NCBI GenBank assembly: GCA_021295695.1
Contig: JAGWBW010000040.1
Location: 23,728-82,288 of the forward strand
Direction: 5' to 3'
Source of the DNA: Candidatus Latescibacterota bacterium
Lineage (GTDB): Bacteria > Latescibacterota > UBA2968
Length of the DNA: 58,561 nt
Below the pieces are notes generated by a model. It searched no databases, was not told where the DNA came from, and worked only from the letters and a program-made list of their open reading frames with translations. The position numbers and the translations under genes are program-made. Each line of letters starts with the position of its first letter. Within the stretch, counting starts at the first letter, position 1. Shown piece after piece: positions 41,476-49,381 of the stretch.

Positions 41476-41687
41476 TCTTCTCGAAGACCGTCAACATACT
41501 TTTGAGGATCTACACCTTTCCAAATTTCTTTGCCTAACTCACGCAACTCCAGAATACTCCGTTCTTTGGTGTCCTGTGGGGCGGTAAGTGCCAAATCATG
41601 AACCGTCATCTCTAACAAGCGTAGGCGCTCTGCTGTGGGTAAAGGTTTGACATATTTTTTATAGACTTCTTCCAGGTGATCCGCCAT
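41457..41687 (-). CDS. Putative antitoxin partner of the PIN protein
   Basis: A 76-residue charged protein, MADHLEEVYKKYVKPLPTAE, then RLRLLEMTVHDLAL and KEIWKGVDPQKYVDGLREEW. I chose the ATG at 41687, five bases after AGGAG. It resembles small antitoxins encoded before PIN toxins but has no clear DNA-binding motif. With a truncated toxin, it may now be an orphan. Confidence 0.55.
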   Translation of the reverse strand: MADHLEEVYKKYVKPLPTAERLRLLEMTVHDLALTAPQDTKERSILELRELGKEIWKGVDPQKYVDGLREEWDHRQ

Positions 41688-41816
41688 GCCATCTCCTTTC
41701 TCTACATTTCGCAAACTACCGCTTACAGAGCAATTCTTCCGATTATACTTACTTTTTATTTTTTAAGCAAGCTGAGATATAATATTGCGAGCAATATTAC
41801 GCTTTAGACCAATATC

Positions 41817-42677
41817 CTAATTCTCCTTTTTCACCTTCGGCAACAGATCGTATTTGACCCAGCCGTTATCCGGATCAATCTCCAGCGCTTTCTCAAAAGC
41901 TGTTCGCGCTGAATCTTCCTCATCGCGGTCCATATACGCGATGCCCAGCCAGGCATAGGTCTCGCTGTGTCCCCAGACGGGATGGATGGGATCGGTCGGT
42001 TTTTCTTGAGAAAAGAGATATACGGCGCGCTGAAATCCTTCCATCGCCCGTTCTTTGCTTCCACCCCACATTTTGGGTGTGTTAAAAGCACTGATGGCCG
42101 CGCTCAGGACCACGCGCGGATTGTCGGGTGCGAGTTGCTCGGCTTTTTTCAGGAGGTTGCCTGATTTGGGTCCAAGGAATATGCCTTTGATTCCACTCTG
42201 GCTGATTTGTCGCCCGTACACGCTTGAGAGCAGTGCACAGACTTCGGCTGCGACCGTTTTGGCATCTTCTCGAGTGATGTCTTCTCGGGTGGCTTCTTCC
42301 AGATGCTCAGCCGCTTCTTTCAGGTGCTTGGAGGCTCGGTCTTTGTTCTTTTTTCCTTGAGCTAAGAGATAGTTGGCGATGCGGTAGTCGGTAAGGGCGA
42401 TGTAGTAATGGCTCCATGCCGATAGGCTTTTATCAGCCAGGGCGCGTTCAAATGTCGCCCGGGCGGCGTACATGGCGTCGAGATTGTTCTCGTTTATACC
42501 CTGTTGCAGGATTTTTTTCCCGCTGGTGAGGAGATCGGCAGCGGGTTGTGCGGGTTCGTCAGATTTGACAGTCGGCTGGTCGGGATTTTGTCCATCTGTT
42601 GATTGCTGTGCAACCGCATATCCTTTTTGTGTGAGGATGATGAGGGAGACGATGAGTGCGAGTAAAATGTATTGCAT
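41817..42677 (-). CDS. Exported tetratricopeptide repeat protein
   Basis: A 286-residue protein with an N-terminal signal (MQYILLALIVSLIILTQKGYAVAQQ) and a Thr/Pro-rich linker. TPR-like helix pairs follow: NLDAMYAARATFERALAD, LLKKAEQLAPDNPRVVLSA, and the clear repeat ETYAWLGIAYMDRDEEDSAR followed by AFEKALEIDPDNG. It probably acts in the periplasm as a scaffold. The ATG at 42677 has AGGAG eight bases upstream and lies inside the extended 3' end of the TonB receptor gene. Confidence 0.8.
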   Translation of the reverse strand: MQYILLALIVSLIILTQKGYAVAQQSTDGQNPDQPTVKSDEPAQPAADLLTSGKKILQQGINENNLDAMYAARATFERALADKSLSAWSHYYIALTDYRIANYLLAQGKKNKDRASKHLKEAAEHLEEATREDITREDAKTVAAEVCALLSSVYGRQISQSGIKGIFLGPKSGNLLKKAEQLAPDNPRVVLSAAISAFNTPKMWGGSKERAMEGFQRAVYLFSQEKPTDPIHPVWGHSETYAWLGIAYMDRDEEDSARTAFEKALEIDPDNGWVKYDLLPKVKKEN

Positions 42678-44877
42678 GGCTGTTCTCCTGTGCACCGAAG
42701 TAAATAGATCGGCGAAAGGTGGTGGTGCGGGGCTGGCGTTGGCTGTAGTCTGTAGAGTAATCGTAGTCAAGCACATTGGCGCGATTGAGCAAATTGTTGA
42801 TCGCCAGATAGAAGATGATCTGGTGATTCGCGCCAAAGGGCAGCAAATAGCTCAGTTGCCCATCCACTTGCCGAAAGGATGGCAGCCGTTCTGAGCCGAC
42901 GGGCCCTTCTATGGGCAGGTAATAGCCCTGGCCTTCTACGGGAACTGCGCCCACGATTGGGGCGGTCAGGCCGCCGCTTAGGTCGTCTATGAGCCGCATT
43001 TTTGCGACGAGTGTCAGGTTGTGCGTGATGTCATAAGGCGATGGGGCTTCTTCATAGTGTATCTCAGATCCGATGTGGCGCACCTGTAAGCGGTGCGATC
43101 TCAGCAGGCTATAGGCCATCCACCCGCTGAAGCGCGTGCTGAGAAAATCGCCTTGTTTGAGGAAGAGGTCTAAGCCAGAGGCGCTGCCTTTGCCATCATT
43201 GGAGAGGTTCAGGTCGGGATGATCCAGTACGAGGTTGTAGTAGGGTTTGTGGTATGCCTCCAGCCGCACCATGAACTGGTCGCGTTCGTGGTGCAGGCCG
43301 ATGATTCTGTGTTGTGCGCGTTGAGGTCTTAGATTGGGATTGCCGCTGGTGGCGTTGTATTTGGACGGATCGGGAAATTGGTGATAGATGCCCCAGGCGA
43401 GACGTGCGTCTGTGTGTTTGGTGAACTGGTAGCGCGCAGATACGCGCGGGTCTATGGCAAATCGGTCGTCCAGGTTGTGGTGGTCGGCACGTGTGCCGAG
43501 ATTGACGACGATGCGGCGAGCAGGTTCAAAGTTGATTTCAAAGTAGGCACCCGCACGCCTTGCTCCGTAGGATGTGTCGAGTTCAAAGATATCTGCCTGG
43601 GGGTCGAATATATCACCCTGGGGTATGCTGCCCCTGAGTCGGTTGTCCGTGTGTTCGATTTCGCCGCCGAGACGCAAGAATCCAGATGAGGTGAGGGCGC
43701 GTTCTATGTCTGTGCGGAGTTTGAGGGTCAGGTCGCGGGGCGAGAAATCCAGATTGCCCAATTGTTTTCGCGCTGTGTGGTGGTTGAGCGAGGCACTGGT
43801 CTCCATGATCCAATTGGCGAATACCTCCATCCACTCGAGGTTGTGCAACGCGCTGTTGGAACTGCCTTTGTAAATGCCGTCAAAGGAGGGTTCTGTAACG
43901 CGCACGCCCAGACGGTCGCTCGCGTTGAAGCTGAAGAATTTGAGGCGACCGGTCGGCGAGTACTGGTAGATCAAATTGAGGTTGCCGTCGTGTCCGCGCG
44001 GCGTGGTGGTGAATGCACTGCTGTGGCGGTTGATGCGAAATAGAAGATCGGTAAAGCTGAGATTGCCCGTGAAGCGTACACCCAATTTGTCGGATATAAG
44101 AGGCAGGTTGAGGCCGAGAGAGCCAGCGGCGAGGCCCAGGTTGAGTGTGTAGCTTTTCTGCGCGGGCATGTTCTGGGTTTCCATGGATAGTACGGAGGAA
44201 AGTGCGTTGCCATAGCGCGCGGGAAATCCGCCGGTGGAGAAGACCGTGCCCTGTACCATAAAGGGAGAGATGGTGCCGAAGACGCCGCCGGTGGGCGATT
44301 CGTATTTGTAGGGATGCACGACTGTGGCTTGTCCGAGCAATATGACGGTTTCGCTCACGTCGCCTCCGCGCACAAAGAGGCCGGCGCCGTCATCGACGGT
44401 TGCAACGCCAGGAAAGGTTTTGAATGCGCGGAATATATCTGCGGAAGCGCCGGGTGTTGTTACGACGTCCAGGGGAGAGAGGGTTACGGTTTCGTCTTCC
44501 CCAGTGGTATAAGTGCTCCCCGTGACGATGGTTTCGTCGAGTTGGATGAGGGCGAGGCGCAGGATGAGGCGAACGGTTGTGGTATCGCCGGGCGTTAGAT
44601 GCAGGGTTTGCTGAGCGGGTTCATAGCCGATGAAGGATGCGTGCAGTTTGCATTTGCCCATGTGCTGCGTGAAGAAGACAAAGCGGCCGTCGCGATCGGT
44701 GATTGCGCCGTCAATTGTGCCAGTGATATGGACGTTGACAAAAGCCATTGGCTGGCCTGTTTCGTCGAGTACCTGGCCCTGGACAAAGGCGTGATTCTGT
44801 GCAAGGGCGGGCATAGCGAAAGACAGAAGGAGGAGGACCTTTGCCCATTGCGTTGTGGATGTGGGGATGTGTTTCAT
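42559..44877 (-). CDS. TonB-dependent receptor with carboxypeptidase-like N-terminal domain
   Basis: A 772-residue outer-membrane protein. It has a signal peptide (WAKVLLLLSFAMPALAQN) and a CarboxypepD_reg-like domain (FVQGQVLDETGQPMAFVNV, GRFVF). A plug follows with DIFRAFKTFPGVATVDDGAGLFVRGG, then a beta barrel with alternating aromatic strands. The barrel should end near FRRSIYFGA, but the frame continues another ~40 residues of non-barrel sequence (ENSHAIHFTRTHRL...) over the TPR gene's signal region. The native stop seems lost by mutation or a small indel. The RBS is weak. The ligand is unknown. Confidence 0.88.
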   Translation of the reverse strand: MKHIPTSTTQWAKVLLLLSFAMPALAQNHAFVQGQVLDETGQPMAFVNVHITGTIDGAITDRDGRFVFFTQHMGKCKLHASFIGYEPAQQTLHLTPGDTTTVRLILRLALIQLDETIVTGSTYTTGEDETVTLSPLDVVTTPGASADIFRAFKTFPGVATVDDGAGLFVRGGDVSETVILLGQATVVHPYKYESPTGGVFGTISPFMVQGTVFSTGGFPARYGNALSSVLSMETQNMPAQKSYTLNLGLAAGSLGLNLPLISDKLGVRFTGNLSFTDLLFRINRHSSAFTTTPRGHDGNLNLIYQYSPTGRLKFFSFNASDRLGVRVTEPSFDGIYKGSSNSALHNLEWMEVFANWIMETSASLNHHTARKQLGNLDFSPRDLTLKLRTDIERALTSSGFLRLGGEIEHTDNRLRGSIPQGDIFDPQADIFELDTSYGARRAGAYFEINFEPARRIVVNLGTRADHHNLDDRFAIDPRVSARYQFTKHTDARLAWGIYHQFPDPSKYNATSGNPNLRPQRAQHRIIGLHHERDQFMVRLEAYHKPYYNLVLDHPDLNLSNDGKGSASGLDLFLKQGDFLSTRFSGWMAYSLLRSHRLQVRHIGSEIHYEEAPSPYDITHNLTLVAKMRLIDDLSGGLTAPIVGAVPVEGQGYYLPIEGPVGSERLPSFRQVDGQLSYLLPFGANHQIIFYLAINNLLNRANVLDYDYSTDYSQRQPRTTTFRRSIYFGAQENSHAIHFTRTHRLPHHPHTKRICGCTAINRWTKSRPADCQI

Positions 44878-44979
44878 GGTTTTTTATTATTTGGGTATCA
44901 GCTATAGCGAGGTAAAAAAAGGTTTTCCAACTACGATGCGCCTACTGGGGGATATGTTTCATGTTTTGTATATACCTAT

Positions 44980-45309
44980 TCAGTCGATACCAGCACTCTG
45001 GATTACGGTTTGCAGGGCATTTAAGTGTGTGGTTAAAGACCTGCGGCCTTTTTCCGTGAGGCTGTACCAGGTGACGGGTTTTCGGTTTTCAAATCGCTTG
45101 TCAATATCGACATAGCCCATGTCTTCCAGTTTTCGCAGGTGCGCGCCCATGTTGCCATCGGTTTCTTTTAGCAATTGTTTCAGACTGGTAAAAGTCATGG
45201 CATCGGTGTCGGCGAGGAGTACACAGGCACCGAGCCGAGACCGATGTTCCAGCAGTTTGTCCAGTTGGGCAAGGCTATCGGAGGTGTTTTCAGACGATGC
45301 TTTTGTCAT
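44980..45309 (-). CDS. Winged-helix transcriptional regulator (PF13601-like)
   Basis: A 109-residue regulator: LDKLLEHRSRLGACVLLADTD, MTFTSLKQLLKETDGNMGAHLRKLEDMGYVDIDK (wing helix pair, order only) and VTWYSLTEKGRRSLTTHL. This is the single winged-helix type common next to membrane proteins with similar partners. Its start overlaps the stop of the membrane-protein gene by 20 nt, so they are co-translated. It may control the TonB receptor/TPR genes that follow on the same strand. Confidence 0.82.
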   Translation of the reverse strand: MTKASSENTSDSLAQLDKLLEHRSRLGACVLLADTDAMTFTSLKQLLKETDGNMGAHLRKLEDMGYVDIDKRFENRKPVTWYSLTEKGRRSLTTHLNALQTVIQSAGID

Positions 45310-45859
45310 TAGGTTTCATCCATAGGGCACTGATGATCAGGCTGGCGGCGATGGGCAGGCCAGCCATGGTCCAGGGGTAGGGGGCGAGATAGTCAACAGC
45401 AGGGGCACTCGCGATGCATACGACACCGGGCAAAAGAAAGCGACGGTCCAGGTGCAAACCGCCCAGGTACCAGGTGACGCCAGAGATCAGGGTGATGTAC
45501 TGGCCCATCACCCAGCCATCCAGGCCGTGTCGCAGGGCAATGAACACAATAGCGGCTATCGTAAAAAACAAGCTGCCCCAGTGCAGGGTGTGCTTAGCCC
45601 CTTCGCTGCGTTTTGCGACGCCTTCCACCCGCTTTGCCCGCACGCCGATCCAGATGCTGATCAGGAATCCGATGGAGGTCCCAATGGGCCAATAGAGGTG
45701 ACTAATTTCGGGACGAAAATCGTTGACTATATAACCGGCGGTGAGGATGATGGCCCAGAGCACGGCTATGGCAATGGAGTTGTATTGCATTCGATCGCGC
45801 TTTTCAACGGCCTCGCGGACGAAGGCTACGTCCTCTTCAAATTTTTGCGTGGGTTGCAT
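45290..45859 (-). CDS. Five-helix membrane protein coupled to the winged-helix regulator
   Basis: A 189-residue protein with a charged N-terminus (EEDVAFVREAVEKRDR) and about five membrane helices: IAIAVLWAIILTAGYIV, LYWPIGTSIGFLISIWIGV, WGSLFFTIAAIVFIAL, YITLISGVTWYLGGL, and the pair near GVVCIASAPAVDYL and LPIAASLIISALWM. I do not recognise a family with known function. It is common for such proteins to be paired with PadR- or winged-helix regulators. GGAG lies seven bases before the ATG. Confidence 0.7.
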   Translation of the reverse strand: MQPTQKFEEDVAFVREAVEKRDRMQYNSIAIAVLWAIILTAGYIVNDFRPEISHLYWPIGTSIGFLISIWIGVRAKRVEGVAKRSEGAKHTLHWGSLFFTIAAIVFIALRHGLDGWVMGQYITLISGVTWYLGGLHLDRRFLLPGVVCIASAPAVDYLAPYPWTMAGLPIAASLIISALWMKPNDKSIV

Positions 45860-45985
45860 TTGGTTTCTCCTTTGATGGATTTTAGAGTTCTCTATTTTTT
45901 AGAGTTACTTAAGAAAATAAAGTGAATGATCTCGCTTGTCAACTTTTTTTATTATTGGAAATTCAGCAGGAAAGATTTGATAAAT

Positions 45986-47236
45986 TTATCGGGTTAAATA
46001 AATTTCTGTCTTCAACGCGCTTTTGTTGTCGCCGCCAATGCCGCCGGCGTTTAAGCCGCGTGTGTACATCATCCAGTGACCATTATCGAATTTTTGATGA
46101 GGGCGCGTCCAGTCCCATTGCTCCAGTGCGGGCAACCAGTTTGCTGCCGTGTTGTCGGTTTCTGTGAGTTGATCTAAGGAGACCAACCCGCCTTTTTCGT
46201 CGAGTATTGCATGAAATAATTCCAGTTCGGGACAGAACCATTCACATCGCTTTTTGTGCGGATGTGTCGCAAATGCAAAGTGCAATCTGCCTTTGTGATC
46301 TCGGGATAGCGATGTCGCGCGTCCGCCTTCCATGTTTAAGCCATTGAGGACTGGAGATAGATCCACAGGCTCCCATCCCGCGTCGCTGCGATGCCACAAT
46401 ACACCGCTTTGATACCCGGGATATGAGCAGAAGAACCACGGTTGATCGTTTGCATCTATGACGTGATTGCCCACGCGCACACTGTGCTGACCATCTCCGC
46501 CGTGCGGATCGTGACAAATGGCTCGCATTGTTTCCATTGTCAATGGGTCTTCAAAGCGCGCGCCTTCGTTAAACCACGTGTCGCCGCCGTCTTCTGAATA
46601 TGCATGTACTGCTGCGCGTCCCCGACAGTCTGCTGCATGTCCAGATTCTGCAAAGTGAAATTGAAATATTAGATGCAGGGTTCCGTCTGGTCCTGTGGTC
46701 AGAGATTGCATGAAATGATTGTATCCCGCGACCGGGCTGACGGCAATTGAACGCGGTGGTTCCCAATTCTGATTCGCTTTTTTTCGTCGGTACCACATGG
46801 CCCATCTGTCCCCGCGCTCGCGATGTGATAGGTGAAGAGTTCCCTCCTGATCCACTTTCAGGCTAGGATATGTGCCCAATGTGCCCAATGCCTCTGCTTC
46901 ACTCCAGGTATTCGGATCTTCTGGGTTGTCTGACCATCGATAAAAAAACGGTCCGTGGTGCGCTCCGACGAGGGCGTGCAATCGTCCGTTGCCGTCCAGT
47001 ACCAGGGCGGGTCCACAGTGGTTGTCAATGCCTTCGCCAATTTGAAATGTTCGGTGCATCTCGCCCGATACTTCGTCACAAACGCCTATCATGATTCTCG
47101 CTTGTGTGCCCTTTGCTGACGGGGCATCCAACCATCCGATGAATAATTTGCCATCGCGCCGAATCAGTTTCCCGCTCATGTTATATCCCGTGCCACGGTC
47201 CGATCCCTGCGTTGAAATCAGGTGTCGTGCATTCAA
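45986..47236 (-). CDS. BNR-4-like repeat protein (putative exo-acting carbohydrate enzyme)
   Basis: A 416-residue beta-propeller-like protein of the BNR repeat type. Repeats around Asp boxes and conserved blocks are visible: MSGKLIRRDGKLFIGWLD, GEGIDNHCGPALVLDGNGRLHAL, AHHGPFFYRWS, GTYPSLKVDQEGTLHLSHR, SYSEDGG-like AYSEDGGDTWFNE. The initiator is TTG at 47236, with AAGGA eight bases upstream and overlapping the stop of the PhyH-HEAT gene. Related proteins act on uronic-acid oligosaccharides or sialosides, but no catalytic set is assigned here. No signal peptide is visible. Confidence 0.8.
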   Translation of the reverse strand: MNARHLISTQGSDRGTGYNMSGKLIRRDGKLFIGWLDAPSAKGTQARIMIGVCDEVSGEMHRTFQIGEGIDNHCGPALVLDGNGRLHALVGAHHGPFFYRWSDNPEDPNTWSEAEALGTLGTYPSLKVDQEGTLHLSHRERGDRWAMWYRRKKANQNWEPPRSIAVSPVAGYNHFMQSLTTGPDGTLHLIFQFHFAESGHAADCRGRAAVHAYSEDGGDTWFNEGARFEDPLTMETMRAICHDPHGGDGQHSVRVGNHVIDANDQPWFFCSYPGYQSGVLWHRSDAGWEPVDLSPVLNGLNMEGGRATSLSRDHKGRLHFAFATHPHKKRCEWFCPELELFHAILDEKGGLVSLDQLTETDNTAANWLPALEQWDWTRPHQKFDNGHWMMYTRGLNAGGIGGDNKSALKTEIYLTR

Positions 47237-48828
47237 AATAGTCTTCCTTTCTCAATGCTTTCATCCCACCGCCGCGTCATCAGATATTCCATGACGCCAT
47301 CTATTGCCGAGGGCGTGCCTATCCGCCTCAATGCTTCCAGGGCAAATGCGGCGACGTGACCGTTGGGGTCGGATAATGTGTCGAGCAGAAGGGCTTCGGC
47401 AGATGCGGCGTCTTTGCCCAGGCGCGTAAACACCATTGCGGCGTTGACGCGGACCTGATCGTAGGGCGTCCAGTTGCGTCGGTCGGGCATTTGCCATTCG
47501 GGGCGTCCCACTTTGAGGAGTCGCTCGAGTACGGGTATAAATTCTTCGTTATTTCGCCGAATGCTGCCCAGCGCATCTGTGGCTGTTCGCACAACGCAGT
47601 GAGACGCATCGTCCAGGCAGCACGTGAGCGCAGGTACGGCTTGTGTCGCCAGAGAATCCATTTCACCGAGTGCGAAGGCCGCGTTGATACGTGCCCATTC
47701 GCCTGGGTTGTCCAGCAACTCAATCAGCGCATTTAGTGAAGGGGTGCCTATGGCGGCAAGTGCATGTGCGGTATCTTCCATCGATATGGCGCCTTCATTC
47801 CATGATTGGGGTACGGGATCATCGTCTTTGTGTGCGGCAGCATCTAAGAGTGCTTCTACAAGGGGTTGAACCGCGGGTTGACCGATTGCGCCCAGGGTAT
47901 ATACAGCCGCGAGGCGCGTCCACTGTTCGTCGGAATTGAGCTTGTGAATCAATGCTGGAATTGCATCGGTATTTTTTGTTGCGGCTATTGAATGGATGGC
48001 TGCGAGTTGTTTGTCCAGGTTGTCGTGATGCAGGTCTTCTAATTCACAAATTGCGGGGGCTGATGCGCGAAAACTTTCGTATCGATCCTTTTTGCCACAT
48101 AGCCAATCCCATATATGCGACCAGACCAGATGCAGATCATGCGGTGTTTTGTATGTTTCGGGATTTCGCCAGATATGATCCCGGCAATCCCACGAGGGTT
48201 CGGTCGGTTCTTCTGCGCGTACGTAGATGAATTTGATCATATGCCGGGGTTGTCGAAGCGCGTTGATGCCTGCGGCGTGTCCTATATCAAAATGCGTGAT
48301 GGATACTGTGCCAGCTATACCGGCTATTGGAATGGCGTTCTGGCGGTCTTGATCGGTCAATCGCCTGTGATAATGTGTGCCGGGAATCGCGTGCGTGGGA
48401 CCGATCTCAACGGGTGAGTCCTGCGGATAGTACATGATGCGCGCAAAGCGAGGGTAGTGTTGTCGCGGGCGTCCCAGGGGTGTGTAAGAATCTTGATGAC
48501 AATTTTGGGCGAGTGTTCTTTGTCTTGCGTCGGGTGAGATGTAGTGACAAAACCGATGCGGGTGTTCGATGTATCCAGGGCCGAGTACGCTGATGAGCGC
48601 GCCCCGCACTTCTGGGCTGTTCAAGATGCGGTCCATCTCGGGAACGCGAGGTAGCACATTGTTGCCGTAATTGAACTCTTCATCTACCATAAATTGCAGT
48701 TTTTGCCTGATGGTCTCGTGCAGGTTATCGGGCACATTTGGCTTAAAAATTACGTACCCGTCTGCGATAAATTGACGCATTTGCTCGTCGTTAAATAATT
48801 TCGGCTCTTCTTGTCTGCCATATCCCAT
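47233..48828 (-). CDS. PhyH oxygenase domain fused to HEAT repeats
   Basis: A 531-residue two-domain protein. Residues 1-~235 are a PhyH oxygenase, with the iron HxD in QNCHQDSYTP, EIGPTHAIPGTHYHRR, and the distal histidine in FDIGHAAGINALRQPRHMIKF. Residues ~265-520 hold HEAT-type repeats, for example AIPALIHKLNSDEQWTRLAAVYTLGAIG (order only) and NALIELLDNPGEWARINAAFALGEMD. HEAT repeats usually bind partners. The 3' end is translationally coupled to the BNR-like gene. AGGAG precedes the ATG by about nine bases. The substrate is unknown. Confidence 0.87.
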   Translation of the reverse strand: MGYGRQEEPKLFNDEQMRQFIADGYVIFKPNVPDNLHETIRQKLQFMVDEEFNYGNNVLPRVPEMDRILNSPEVRGALISVLGPGYIEHPHRFCHYISPDARQRTLAQNCHQDSYTPLGRPRQHYPRFARIMYYPQDSPVEIGPTHAIPGTHYHRRLTDQDRQNAIPIAGIAGTVSITHFDIGHAAGINALRQPRHMIKFIYVRAEEPTEPSWDCRDHIWRNPETYKTPHDLHLVWSHIWDWLCGKKDRYESFRASAPAICELEDLHHDNLDKQLAAIHSIAATKNTDAIPALIHKLNSDEQWTRLAAVYTLGAIGQPAVQPLVEALLDAAAHKDDDPVPQSWNEGAISMEDTAHALAAIGTPSLNALIELLDNPGEWARINAAFALGEMDSLATQAVPALTCCLDDASHCVVRTATDALGSIRRNNEEFIPVLERLLKVGRPEWQMPDRRNWTPYDQVRVNAAMVFTRLGKDAASAEALLLDTLSDPNGHVAAFALEALRRIGTPSAIDGVMEYLMTRRWDESIEKGRLF

Positions 48829-48935
48829 ATCTGCGTTCTCCTATTTTATGGCTAAAATGATTAGCGCGGATTGGATACTGATATATAGTGCATAATTGTT
48901 CCTAACAATAGTAAAAAAAAGTTTCAAATTGACTC

Positions 48936-48964
48936 TTGACATCCTACAATTTATCGGGTTATAT
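48936..48964 (+). promoter_or_regulatory. Strong sigma-70 promoter
   Basis: TTGACA (48936-48941), exactly 17 bp, TTATAT (48959-48964), with an A-rich UP-like tract upstream (48911-48930). It starts a short transcript that ends at the terminator near 49310. Confidence 0.8.
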
Positions 48965-48981
48965 TCTAAATAACAGGCGAT

Positions 48982-49278
48982 ATGAATCGTCAGGCGGCAT
49001 TCCGCTCGAGAAGGTTCTCGCCCGCGTGTTTTATATCTGGTCTTTTTTACGCGTCGGACTTGTTACCGCCATTCGGTAACCCGACTTGGATACCGTTCTT
49101 TAGACCTTTGAACAAACACATAGGGCATAGAAAGTTTATCGAACCGCGAGTGGGTGTGACGGGCCGCAATGCTCACAAGAGGAGGTTACTATGCCACCAA
49201 TCTGTACCCAGCGGTCGGGTGTTAGAGCCTCTCACCCGATCGGCTGACATAGGAGGTTCTATGGCTTGTAGTACATAA
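48982..49278 (+). CDS. Possible 98-residue small protein in the short transcript
   Basis: An open frame of 98 codons starting MNRQAAFRSRRFSPACF, Arg- and Pro-rich, with no recognised family. Its upstream AGGCG is a weak RBS, and its last codons coincide with the better-initiated MACST mini-ORF. The residue composition resembles a chance frame, so this is a low-confidence call. Confidence 0.2.
   Translation: MNRQAAFRSRRFSPACFISGLFYASDLLPPFGNPTWIPFFRPLNKHIGHRKFIEPRVGVTGRNAHKRRLLCHQSVPSGRVLEPLTRSADIGGSMACST
49191..49247 (+). CDS. Possible 18-residue mini-ORF
   Basis: ATG lies five bases after the near-perfect Shine-Dalgarno GAGGAGG and opens MPPICTQRSGVRASHPIG, then TGA. The stop lies 14 bases before the next mini-ORF start, which has its own AGGAGG. 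The codons fall within the TCGGGTG hairpin, so ribosome movement would alter the fold, as in leader-peptide attenuation. Confidence 0.35.
   Translation: MPPICTQRSGVRASHPIG
49261..49278 (+). CDS. Possible 5-residue mini-ORF
   Basis: ATG after TAGGAGGTTCT opens MACST and stops at TAA, which begins the terminator stem. It is too short to judge; the strong RBS is the only support. Confidence 0.25.
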   Translation: MACST

Positions 49279-49318
49279 ATGGCCGCGATAACAGGGATCG
49301 CGGCCATTCTTTTTTTTA
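49278..49318 (+). terminator. Strong intrinsic terminator
   Basis: AATGGCCGCGAT pairs with ATCGCGGCCATT over 12 bp around a 7-nt loop, followed by CTTTTTTTTT. It ends the short transcript. Confidence 0.92.
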
Positions 49319-49351
49319 TAAGCGATTGGCCTATCCAGCCTCCAGTCCTCT

Positions 49352-49373
49352 TTTTTATCTGCGTTCATCTGCG
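49352..49373 (+). repeat. TTATCTGCGTTCATCTGCG interspersed-type repeat
   Basis: The word ATCTGCGTTCATCTGCG between terminator and esterase is a short repeat type often scattered between genes in environmental genomes. It is single in this window. Confidence 0.35.
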
Positions 49374-49381
49374 AAAAACGC

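Larger units (their letters stand above)
48971..49318 (+). ncRNA. Candidate ~345-nt structured transcript with nested mini-ORFs
   Basis: The interval between a near-consensus promoter and an intrinsic terminator contains no recognisable protein gene. It has hairpin elements GTTACCG-CCATT-CGGTAAC (near 49060) and TCGGGTG...CACCCGA (near 49214-49238). Two AGGAGGTT ribosome-binding sites are each followed by a mini-ORF (49191 and 49261). A 98-codon frame (48982-49278) also spans the unit. It may be a regulatory RNA, a dual-function RNA or a small-peptide gene. Confidence 0.5.
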
